Source of the DNA: Oribacterium sp. UBA6992
GTDB lineage: Bacteria > Bacillota > Clostridia > Lachnospirales > Lachnospiraceae
NCBI GenBank assembly: GCA_002449915.1
Contig: DJXY01000181.1
Span: forward strand, 1-5,895
DNA length: 5,895 nucleotides
Direction: 5' to 3'
Both the position numbers and the translations under genes were made by a program. The stretch's first letter is position 1. Each line of letters begins with the position of its first letter. Below the pieces are notes generated by a model, which saw only the letters and a program-made list of their open reading frames with translations, made no database searches and had not been told where the DNA came from. Below are positions 1 to 5,895 of the stretch, one piece after another.

Positions 1-1323
1 GAGGCAATCCGGATTGAGGCAGAGGAGTATATCCTTAAGCCCATTGATGCCGGAGAGCTTTCGGACCTCTTTAAAAGGATTCATCAGGCACTGGATCAGG
101 AATTCAGCGAGAAACAGAACATTAACAAGCTGAAGCATTATTATATGGATAGTCTCCCGATCCTGCAGGAAAACTTCTATACCTCTCTGATCGAGGGCAG
201 AGTCTCGGAGCAGACGCTGCAACGGGAAATGATGGACTATCAGGTAAGCCTCGACGGTCCTTTTTACAGTGTTGTAGTGATCCATAACAGTCAGTCCTTA
301 TCACCGGCAGGGATCAATCCGCTGCTCATTACGATGTCTGTAAGGAAGCTTGCGGAGGAGCAGCTTGCGAAGAAATGGAATGCAAGATTTTTTTCGTATC
401 TCGGCAATGTCATTATGATTGCACAGCTTCGTACCGAGACAGAGATCACGGAGCTTACGGATGATTGTGAGGTATTGTCAGGGCTTGCAAAGCATGTGGC
501 GGGAGCAACCATCAGTGTCGGAATCGGCAAGGTTGTTTCAGAGATCCGCAAGCTTCCCCTATCCTACGGAGGCGCCAGAGAGGCAATTTCCTACCGTGTT
601 ATTTATGGACGGGGCAAGGCAATCAATATTACAGAAATCGCTCCGGAGGATCATACCGGTGAGGATGTCAGCAGAGACTGGGACCAGTATTTTTTAAGTA
701 TTGTAAAAAGTATCAAGGTGGATGGAGCAGAGGAAGTCAAAGCAGCTGTTTCTGCCTTTATCGCTGCCTGTGCACCTAAAAATCCGAGCATCCAGGATTA
801 TCATTTTTTTGTCATGGATCTGGTTTCAGAACTGCATAAATTATTAAAGGCAAGTCAGCTCGATGCAGACCTGATTTTTGGCAGAGAAAGTGATTTATAT
901 CAAAAGGTGACACGTATGGATCTTACGGAGCTTGCGCATTGGCTCGAAGCTACAGCTCTTAAGATCCGGGAAGCTATGAATGAAAACCGCATCAGCTCTA
1001 CACGCTCGATCGTCATGAGAGCGGAGGACTACGTGCATGAGCATTATGGAGATCAGAACCTCTCCGTGGAGCAGATCTGCGGATATCTTGGAGTCAGCTC
1101 TGCCTATTTTTCTACAATTTTTAAGAGAGAAACAGGTAAGACCATTATTAATTTTCTGACAGATTACAGGATGGAGCAGGCACTCAGGATGCTCCTTGAT
1201 GAGGAACAGAAAACCTATGTCATTGCGGAAGCCGTAGGCTACTCTGATCCTAATTATTTCAGCTATGCCTTTAAAAAGAAATTCGGCATGTCTCCATCTA
1301 AATATAAGGCACAGAAGAGCTGA
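1..1323 (+). CDS. YesN-like response regulator, AraC-type DNA-binding (5' partial)
   Basis: This is a cytoplasmic transcription factor, probably phosphorylated by the kinase encoded next. The frame is open from the first base, so the start lies upstream; 440 residues are visible and roughly 95 are missing, including the phosphoacceptor Asp. Visible residues 1-35 are the end of a CheY-like receiver: the EEYILKPI stretch holds the conserved Lys-Pro (K13, P14), followed by an amphipathic helix. Residues about 86-203 resemble the degenerate GGDEF-like middle domain of YesN/CdaR regulators (ISVGIGK, then LPLSYGGAREAISYR and the closing YGRGKAI). Residues about 338-438 are an AraC/XylS domain with both helix-turn-helix units, LSVEQICGYLGVSSAYFS and VIAEAVGYSDPNYFSYAFKK, ending in the typical FGMSPSKYK. 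The first ATG in view (145) falls after the receiver and is not the true start. The gene stops 32 bases before the kinase start, which suggests an operon. Such regulators usually activate nearby sugar-uptake genes; the target here is inferred. Confidence 0.95.
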   Translation, partial: EAIRIEAEEYILKPIDAGELSDLFKRIHQALDQEFSEKQNINKLKHYYMDSLPILQENFYTSLIEGRVSEQTLQREMMDYQVSLDGPFYSVVVIHNSQSLSPAGINPLLITMSVRKLAEEQLAKKWNARFFSYLGNVIMIAQLRTETEITELTDDCEVLSGLAKHVAGATISVGIGKVVSEIRKLPLSYGGAREAISYRVIYGRGKAINITEIAPEDHTGEDVSRDWDQYFLSIVKSIKVDGAEEVKAAVSAFIAACAPKNPSIQDYHFFVMDLVSELHKLLKASQLDADLIFGRESDLYQKVTRMDLTELAHWLEATALKIREAMNENRISSTRSIVMRAEDYVHEHYGDQNLSVEQICGYLGVSSAYFSTIFKRETGKTIINFLTDYRMEQALRMLLDEEQKTYVIAEAVGYSDPNYFSYAFKKKFGMSPSKYKAQKS

Positions 1324-1343
1324 TGCCGGAGCTACAGAATCAC

Positions 1344-1350
1344 AGAAGGA
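1344..1350 (+). promoter_or_regulatory. Ribosome binding site of the histidine kinase gene
   Basis: AGAAGGA lies 5 bases before the ATG at 1356, in the 32-base gap after the regulator. It is a moderate Shine-Dalgarno match with slightly short spacing. It supports 1356 as the start, because no other start codon with a comparable site comes before the first membrane segment. Confidence 0.65.
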
Positions 1351-1355
1351 CATAA

Positions 1356-3341
1356 ATGGAGCAGAAAAAAAGCCCGGAAAACCTTAAAAAGCAGACAAAA
1401 ATCGGAAAGCTGCTTTCCGAAACAAACATCCGACGCATATTGCCCAATACGATTCAAACAACCATACTTACATCCTTTACCTTAACCTCTGCAGCGTTAC
1501 TTATCATCCTGGGAGTTCTTTTGTATGGTGTTTTTGCGGGCAGGATGCGTACGGTTGCGGTTGAAAACACACAGCAGATGCTGGATCAGGCAGTTGTAAG
1601 CCTTGAGGATTATCTTGTCAGCATGCGCCGGATTTCTGACGCAATCTATTATGATGTCATCAAAGGCAAGGATATGGATGCGGAAACCGCCGAAAGTGAG
1701 ATGAATCTCATGTATGAGGCACATAAGGATAATCTGATCAGCATTGCGCTTTTTACCGCAGATGGTGAGCTCTTGTCTGCATCTCCGATTGACAGCCTGA
1801 AGGCAGACCTAAATATTCCTAAGCAGCCCTGGTTCCAGAAGGCGATGCAGCAGACTGAGAATCTGCATTTTTCCACACCTTATGTAGAGCATTTGTTTAA
1901 TGATACATCGTATCGCTATAACTGGGTTTTTTCCCTGAGCCGCGCCGTGGAGCTTACACGCAGCGGCAGCCCTGCCATGGGTGTACTGCTGGTGGATATG
2001 AAGTATTCAACCATAGAGCAGATGATGAACCGGATTAATCAGGAGAGTGCGCTGCAGTATGTGTATCTGGTGGATTCTTCGGGCAAAATTATTTACCATC
2101 CGAAGCAGATGCAGATTAACTACGGTATTATCCCGGAAAACAATATCAGTGAGGCGCATTATCAGGATGGGCAGCATGAGGAAGTGTTTCATGGAGAGAA
2201 GCGCACGGTGATTGTCAGTACTGTATCCTATACCGGATGGAAGATGATTTCCGTGATTCCGCATCGTGTGTACAGCTTCGGACTTGGCAGTATGCGGTAT
2301 ATTATTATAATTATCATCGGCATTACGCTGCTTCTGATTCTGGTCTTTTATCAGAGGATCTCGAGCCGTATTTCACGACCGCTGACGGACCTCAATCATT
2401 CGATCCGCAATATGGAAAACGGAGATCTTAATCCGGGAGATATCTATGTGGGCGGCACACAGGAGGTAAGGCATCTTGGGATGACGCTTAGAAACAGTAT
2501 GCAGAGGATCAACCAGCTGATGCATGATATCGTGGTGGAGCAGGAGGAGAAGCAGAAGTCCGAGATGGATGCCCTGCAGTCACAGATCAATCCGCATTTT
2601 CTTTATAATACATTGGACTCCATTGTCTGGATGATCGAGGGAGAGCATAACAAGGATGCTGTGTTTATGGTGACGCAGCTCGCCAGCCTGTTCCGCATCA
2701 GTCTTTCCCGAGGTAAGAATATTATTCCGATCGAGCAGGAGCTTAAGCATGCGGAGAACTATATGAACATCCAGAAAGTCCGTTATAAAAATGCCTTTAC
2801 CGTGCGATTTGACATTGATCCGCAGATCCGCGATTATGCTACGGTGAAGCTGATTATTCAGCCGCTTCTGGAAAATGCCATTTATTATGGCGTTGGAGAT
2901 ATGGAGGAGGATGACGGCGGAGAGATTGTGATCCGCGGCTGGATGGAAGCAGCGCCTGGCACCGGAGAGTCTCCACAGGCACAGAACGGAAAGGAAGATA
3001 AAAATGAGCCTGCAGATATAGATGAAGCTTCCTCCGGGGATATTTATATCAGCGTCACGGACAATGGCTATGGTATGACCAAGGAAGCCGCGGAAAACCT
3101 GCTTAAGGAAAACCCGGAGGGTGCACGCCGCGCGCCAAGGCATGGATCCGGGGTCGGGCTCCTCAATGTTCATAACAGGATCCGGCTTCGTTTTGGAGAG
3201 GCTTATGGTCTGACGGTAGCTTCAGAGCCGGATGAAGGGACGACGGTAACCATTCATCTCCCGGCGGTTCCGTTTACTGATGAGAACCAGAGGCTGCTGG
3301 AGAGCGGACGCTATCACAGGAAAGGAGCAGAGAAATTATGA
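1356..3341 (+). CDS. YesM-like sensor histidine kinase
   Basis: This is a 661-residue membrane kinase expected to sense an extracellular cue and phosphorylate the upstream AraC-type regulator. A basic cytoplasmic N-terminus leads to a first membrane segment (about 35-60). An extracellular region (about 61-313) with dCache-like features follows: PWFQKAM near 158, LLVDMKYSTI near 211, VYLVDSSGKIIYHP near 236 and GWKMISVIP near 294. The second membrane segment (about 314-332) contains six consecutive Ile. A HAMP linker (about 334-388, ISRPL and MENGDLN) and a coiled coil lead to the His_kinase domain with QSQINPHFLYNTL, where H414 is the likely phosphorylated residue. The ATPase domain has an N box (QPLLENAIYYG, N507; Tyr511 stands where many relatives have His or Lys), a G1 box (TDNGYGM, D569) and a glycine-rich GSGVGLLNV (597-605). 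Odd: residues about 529-560 form a polar insert between the N box and G1. The stop overlaps the next start, so the two are probably translationally coupled. Confidence 0.95.
   Translation: MEQKKSPENLKKQTKIGKLLSETNIRRILPNTIQTTILTSFTLTSAALLIILGVLLYGVFAGRMRTVAVENTQQMLDQAVVSLEDYLVSMRRISDAIYYDVIKGKDMDAETAESEMNLMYEAHKDNLISIALFTADGELLSASPIDSLKADLNIPKQPWFQKAMQQTENLHFSTPYVEHLFNDTSYRYNWVFSLSRAVELTRSGSPAMGVLLVDMKYSTIEQMMNRINQESALQYVYLVDSSGKIIYHPKQMQINYGIIPENNISEAHYQDGQHEEVFHGEKRTVIVSTVSYTGWKMISVIPHRVYSFGLGSMRYIIIIIIGITLLLILVFYQRISSRISRPLTDLNHSIRNMENGDLNPGDIYVGGTQEVRHLGMTLRNSMQRINQLMHDIVVEQEEKQKSEMDALQSQINPHFLYNTLDSIVWMIEGEHNKDAVFMVTQLASLFRISLSRGKNIIPIEQELKHAENYMNIQKVRYKNAFTVRFDIDPQIRDYATVKLIIQPLLENAIYYGVGDMEEDDGGEIVIRGWMEAAPGTGESPQAQNGKEDKNEPADIDEASSGDIYISVTDNGYGMTKEAAENLLKENPEGARRAPRHGSGVGLLNVHNRIRLRFGEAYGLTVASEPDEGTTVTIHLPAVPFTDENQRLLESGRYHRKGAEKL
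3321..3327 (+). promoter_or_regulatory. Ribosome binding site of the anchored binding-protein gene
   Basis: AAAGGAG lies 10 bases before the ATG at 3338, inside the last codons of the kinase gene. With the ATGA stop/start overlap it supports 3338 as the start and points to translational coupling between kinase and binding protein. Confidence 0.75.
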
Positions 3342-4318
3342 AAGAGAGAAATCCTTTTACTGTGACGGCAGTTTCGACCATTATTATAGCTATTGCCATT
3401 GCGTTTTTTATGCTTCTGCGTGGCAATGGACAGAAAAACTATCGCATTTCCGTGATTGTAAGCAATTCCACAGAGAGCCGTTGGAACACACTGCATGCAG
3501 GTCTGGAGCAGGCAGCGGAGGATAGTGACATTCGCCTCAATTATGTTTATACCAGCTATCTTGATAAGCTTGAGGATCAGGTGAGACTTATGGAAGCGGA
3601 AATCAATGATGGCTCGGACGGGATTATTACAGAATTTTGTGACAGCCAGGATACGCAGGAAATCATACAGCGTCTGTCTGTCAAGGCACCGATCGTCATG
3701 ATCAATACTACAGCGGAGGCAGATCCAGATGTGGAGGGAAACCACGCGAGTGTGACGCCCGATAACTATGAGATCGGTCGGGCGATCGGAAATGAACTGA
3801 TTATCGCTTATGGAGATGAGCTTGGCTTAAAGTCCATGGGGATTATAAGTGGAAATCCCAGGCAGACAGCGATGCAGGAGCGGCTCCGAGGCTTTATGGA
3901 TGTGGTTTCCGACAGAAATCCCGCGATTACATGGCAGATACCGTATGGCAGGGATACAGAAGGACAGATCCGGGAGGCGGATCAGGAGCATCCGGCAGAT
4001 ATCCTCATCGGACTCGACAACGGAAGCCTGGAGGCTGCAGTAGATTATGTATCGGATCAGGGACTTCAGGATAAAACCGTACTTTTTGGAGCGGGCTGCA
4101 GCGAGAAGCTGGTGTACTATATTGACAGTGGACTGATCCGCAGCATGATTCTGCCGGATGACTTCAGTGTCGGCTATCAGAGCCTCGCGGATCTTGCGGG
4201 AAAGCTGGATAACCGCATGTCGGTTTTAACAGATCGGCAGGTAGGCTACAACGTGGTGCATAAGGAGAATCTTTTCCGTGAGGAAAACCAGAACATTTTG
4301 TTTCCGATTGTGCAATAG
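3338..4318 (+). CDS. Membrane-anchored periplasmic-binding-protein-fold sugar sensor
   Basis: This 326-residue protein has the fold of type I sugar-binding proteins (Peripla_BP_4, the RbsB/XylF group) and is probably held on the outer face of the membrane. Residues 1-7 are polar with Lys and Arg, 8-27 form one hydrophobic segment (STIIIAIAIAFFMLL), and no lipobox Cys or clear cleavage site follows, so an uncleaved signal anchor is likely. The fold begins at YRISVIVSN (35-43). Typical landmarks are DGIITEF (94-100), APIVMINT (117-124), the DNYEIGRAIGNEL helix (142-154), MGIISGN (167-173), QERLRGF (180-186), ADILIGLDN (220-228), TVLFGAG (247-253) and the tail VGYNVVHKENLF. By eye, several residues that bind sugar in MglB relatives are altered: the usual Asp after the fourth-strand Gly is G253, the usual Arg is Q180, and the usual Asn-Asn-Asp is LDN. 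Its position overlapping the kinase gene suggests it is an accessory sensor for that kinase, like XylFII with LytS, rather than a transport subunit. Ligand unknown. Confidence 0.85.
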   Translation: MKERNPFTVTAVSTIIIAIAIAFFMLLRGNGQKNYRISVIVSNSTESRWNTLHAGLEQAAEDSDIRLNYVYTSYLDKLEDQVRLMEAEINDGSDGIITEFCDSQDTQEIIQRLSVKAPIVMINTTAEADPDVEGNHASVTPDNYEIGRAIGNELIIAYGDELGLKSMGIISGNPRQTAMQERLRGFMDVVSDRNPAITWQIPYGRDTEGQIREADQEHPADILIGLDNGSLEAAVDYVSDQGLQDKTVLFGAGCSEKLVYYIDSGLIRSMILPDDFSVGYQSLADLAGKLDNRMSVLTDRQVGYNVVHKENLFREENQNILFPIVQ

Positions 4319-4324
4319 GAGGGG
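4317..4324 (+). promoter_or_regulatory. Strong ribosome binding site deciding the GTG start of mglB-like gene
   Basis: AGGAGGGG overlaps the TAG stop of the preceding gene (4316-4318) and ends 8 bases before a GTG at 4333. The site decides the GTG start: from it the protein has the expected Lys-rich n-region and lipobox, while the next ATG in frame (codon 13) would remove the n-region. It is the strongest site in the operon, which fits a binding protein made in excess over the sensor. Confidence 0.85.
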
Positions 4325-4332
4325 AAGTATCT

Positions 4333-5397
4333 GTGAAAAAAACGCTGTGTTGTGAAAATATCCATCGTATGCTCTGCCTTTTTGCCGCGGCAGGGATGAT
4401 GACGGGCTGTGCCGCCTATACTCCTGTAGATAAGACTCCGTCTAAAATACGGATCGGGGTTACGCTCTATGATGAGTATGATACCTTCCTCGGAGAGCTG
4501 ATGCAGTGCTTTAATCAGGATGTGTTTGCAAAGCAGTCGGAGGGAGGCCCGGAAATTACGGTCAATATGTACGGTGCCTCCAGAAATCAGGCGATCCAGA
4601 ACGATCAGGTTAAGGAGATGATCAATAATGACTGTGATGTCCTGTGTGTGAATCTTGTAGATAGAACAGCACCGACGGAAATCATTGATTTTGCCCGCAG
4701 TGCAGGCATTCCGGTGATCTTTTTTAACAGAGAGCTTGTTGAGGAGGATCTCCTCCAGTGGGACCAGCTGTATTATGTGGGAGCGGATGCATTCCAGTCG
4801 GGTACCATGCAGGGAGAGCTTGCGGTAGATGCGATCCGGAGTCAAAACGGTGACAAGAACGGCGACGGAAGCATTCAGTATATCATGCTGGAGGGAGAAG
4901 CCGGACATCAGGATGCGATCGTCCGCTCGGAAAACTCCGCCAATCGTATGGTTGAGCTTGGTGTGAAGCTGGATAAGCTTGGCTATGGCATTGCCAACTG
5001 GAATCAGGCGCAGGCGGAGACAAAGATGAATCAGTTCATTGATCAGTACGGTTCAGATATTGAGCTTGTGCTTGCCAACAATGATGAAATGGCACTTGGA
5101 GCAATCGCTGCCTGCAAAAGTCAGAACATACCGGAGAAGGATCGCCCTATTATACTGGGCATCGATGGCACCAAGACAGGTCTGCAGGCAGTGAAGGATG
5201 GTGAAATGTACGGAACCGTCTTTAACGACAGTGCCGGTCAGGCCCAGGCGATGTTTGATCTTGCGTATCAGCTCGCGACGACCGGCACTACAGATGGAAT
5301 AACACTTAAGGACGGAAAATATATCCGTCTGGATTATCAGAAAATCACAAGGGATAATGTGGATGATTTTATAAAAGGCAGCAGAAGTGCTCAGTAG
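4333..5397 (+). CDS. mglB: Galactose/glucose-binding lipoprotein, MglB-like
   Basis: This 354-residue extracellular sugar-binding lipoprotein normally delivers D-galactose or D-glucose to an MglA/MglC ABC transporter. A signal peptide ends in a lipobox-like MTGC, so C26 is the likely lipidated residue. The rest aligns throughout with E. coli MglB, recalled from memory. Sugar contacts appear kept: D50 (D14), F52 (F16), N132 (N91), H192 (H152), D194 (D154), R198 (R158), W223 (W183), N250 (N211), D278 (D236) and N298 (N256), with E. coli mature numbering in brackets. The calcium loop DKNGDGSIQ (174-182) matches DLNKDGQIQ, and E244 matches the distant ligand E205. Family hallmarks include ANNDEMALGAI and FFNRE. 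The start is GTG with a very strong ribosome binding site 14 bases after the previous stop. No transporter ATPase or permease follows; instead a convergent gene overlaps the last 7 bases. It may therefore serve a transporter encoded elsewhere, or present sugar to the neighbouring kinase. The binding role is well supported; the partner is not. Confidence 0.92.
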   Translation: MKKTLCCENIHRMLCLFAAAGMMTGCAAYTPVDKTPSKIRIGVTLYDEYDTFLGELMQCFNQDVFAKQSEGGPEITVNMYGASRNQAIQNDQVKEMINNDCDVLCVNLVDRTAPTEIIDFARSAGIPVIFFNRELVEEDLLQWDQLYYVGADAFQSGTMQGELAVDAIRSQNGDKNGDGSIQYIMLEGEAGHQDAIVRSENSANRMVELGVKLDKLGYGIANWNQAQAETKMNQFIDQYGSDIELVLANNDEMALGAIAACKSQNIPEKDRPIILGIDGTKTGLQAVKDGEMYGTVFNDSAGQAQAMFDLAYQLATTGTTDGITLKDGKYIRLDYQKITRDNVDDFIKGSRSAQ

Positions 5398-5895
5398 CCG
5401 ATAAAATCATGCCAGTACTGATCTCCGTTTTCAATCATATTGATATAGGCATGCCGCATGATCTCACGGAAGGGTCCGACCTCCTTTTCGATCCCGAACT
5501 TTGCAGGGATGACATGAGTAACTTCATTAATTTCCGCTGCAATTTTGCGGGCGAGGGTCTGGTCCTTCATCCTGAACATCCCAAATGCGGTTGCCTGGTA
5601 GTTCCGGTCATTTACGCAGGTCGTAATCCATAGATGGGCAAACTGCCGCCATTCATTCAGCAGCACCGGATCCGGGGTATCCTCAAGTACACAAAGCGCA
5701 GTGAAGCATCTGCGGATTTCCCGCTCGATCCTCCGACGGTTATAAAAGTGGAGATTTGTCCGCCCCTCGATCAGAATTGTCATCCAGGATGCGATGAAAT
5801 TATCCTTCCGTACACCGTTTGGCAATTTTTTATCCGGATAGCGCTTCCGAAGGAGCAGAAGACGGCGCTGATCCTCCTTGGACTCCGGGTGATCG
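5391..5895 (-). CDS. Conserved-looking protein of unknown function (5' partial)
   Basis: I do not recognise a function. The minus-strand frame stays open from the right edge to a TGA at 5391-5393, giving the last 167 residues of a longer protein. A TTG at 5823-5825 could be read as a start, but the frame continues upstream with coherent basic sequence (RRLLLLRKRYPDKK), so the true start is probably outside. The visible part looks soluble and mostly helical. It is rich in Arg and aromatic residues, has no signal peptide or membrane segment, and shows no catalytic motif I can name. Noticeable stretches are KDNFIASWMTILIEG, the basic run NRRRIEREIRRCF, EWRQFAHLWITTCVNDRNYQ and FGMFRMKDQTLARKIAAEI. 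The arrangement (RYP, then DNF-W, then a helical body with FGM-MKD) faintly recalls uncharacterised Lachnospiraceae proteins annotated as DUF6553, but that is memory only. It converges on the sugar operon and overlaps it by 7 bases, so it is not part of it. Confidence 0.75.
   Translation of the reverse strand, partial: DHPESKEDQRRLLLLRKRYPDKKLPNGVRKDNFIASWMTILIEGRTNLHFYNRRRIEREIRRCFTALCVLEDTPDPVLLNEWRQFAHLWITTCVNDRNYQATAFGMFRMKDQTLARKIAAEINEVTHVIPAKFGIEKEVGPFREIMRHAYINMIENGDQYWHDFIGY

Noticed and set aside
145..1323. ATG at 145 as the true start of the regulator
   Set aside because: The same frame continues upstream to the window edge and encodes the end of a receiver domain with the conserved Lys-Pro, so the gene starts outside the window.
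895..1353. Minus-strand open frame of 152 codons opposite the AraC domain
   Set aside because: The plus strand carries a textbook AraC/XylS domain; the antisense product is Cys- and Arg-rich with no family features.
1365..1371. Run of seven A near the start of the kinase gene as a phase-variable tract
   Set aside because: Seven A coding for Lys-Lys is common in such genes, the frame is intact, and nothing else suggests switching.
2580..3173. Minus-strand open frame of 197 codons inside the kinase gene
   Set aside because: It lies opposite the His_kinase and ATPase domains, whose motifs are intact on the plus strand. The antisense product shows no domain and is typical of shadow frames.
4246..4908. 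Minus-strand open frame of 220 codons across the end of the anchored protein and start of the lipoprotein
   Set aside because: It is antisense to two well-supported genes, spans their ribosome binding site region and has no recognisable domain.
5413..5420. Palindrome CAGTACTG just past the operon end as a terminator or operator
   Set aside because: An 8-base perfect palindrome with no loop and no T run is expected by chance and lies inside the convergent coding sequence.
5409..5633. Plus-strand open frame of 74 codons after the lipoprotein gene
   Set aside because: It is opposite the longer minus-strand gene, has no good ribosome binding site and no recognisable content.

Overview
The window looks like chromosomal DNA of a Gram-positive anaerobe of the Clostridia, most like the Lachnospiraceae. 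The grounds are strong purine-rich Shine-Dalgarno sites, a YesN/YesM-type two-component pair, a binding protein with a lipobox, and moderate G+C. This placement is an inference from gene style, not a match to a named genome.

Layout: four genes lie head to tail on the plus strand and look like one operon. (1) 1-1323 is the C-terminal three quarters or more of a YesN-like response regulator with an AraC-type DNA-binding domain; its phosphoacceptor half lies left of the window. (2) 1356-3341 is a complete YesM-like sensor histidine kinase with a large extracellular sensor region. (3) 3338-4318 overlaps the kinase stop by 4 bases (ATGA) and encodes a type I sugar-binding-protein fold tethered by an N-terminal membrane segment. 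(4) 4333-5397 starts with GTG after a near-perfect ribosome binding site. It encodes a lipoprotein that matches the E. coli galactose/glucose-binding protein MglB at essentially every known sugar and calcium contact I could align from memory. On the minus strand, 5391-5895 is the 3' part of a gene of unknown function that converges on the operon and overlaps its last gene by 7 bases.

How they may work together: the anchored binding protein and kinase probably form an extracellular sugar-sensing complex that signals to the AraC-type regulator, as described for the XylFII-LytS-YesN xylose sensor of clostridia. The MglB-like lipoprotein could feed a galactose/glucose ABC transporter or present sugar to the sensor. 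No ABC ATPase or permease gene is in the window. The operon promoter, the start of the regulator and its target promoters are also outside. No RNA gene, mobile element, CRISPR array or convincing terminator was seen, and no gap between genes exceeds about 35 bases.
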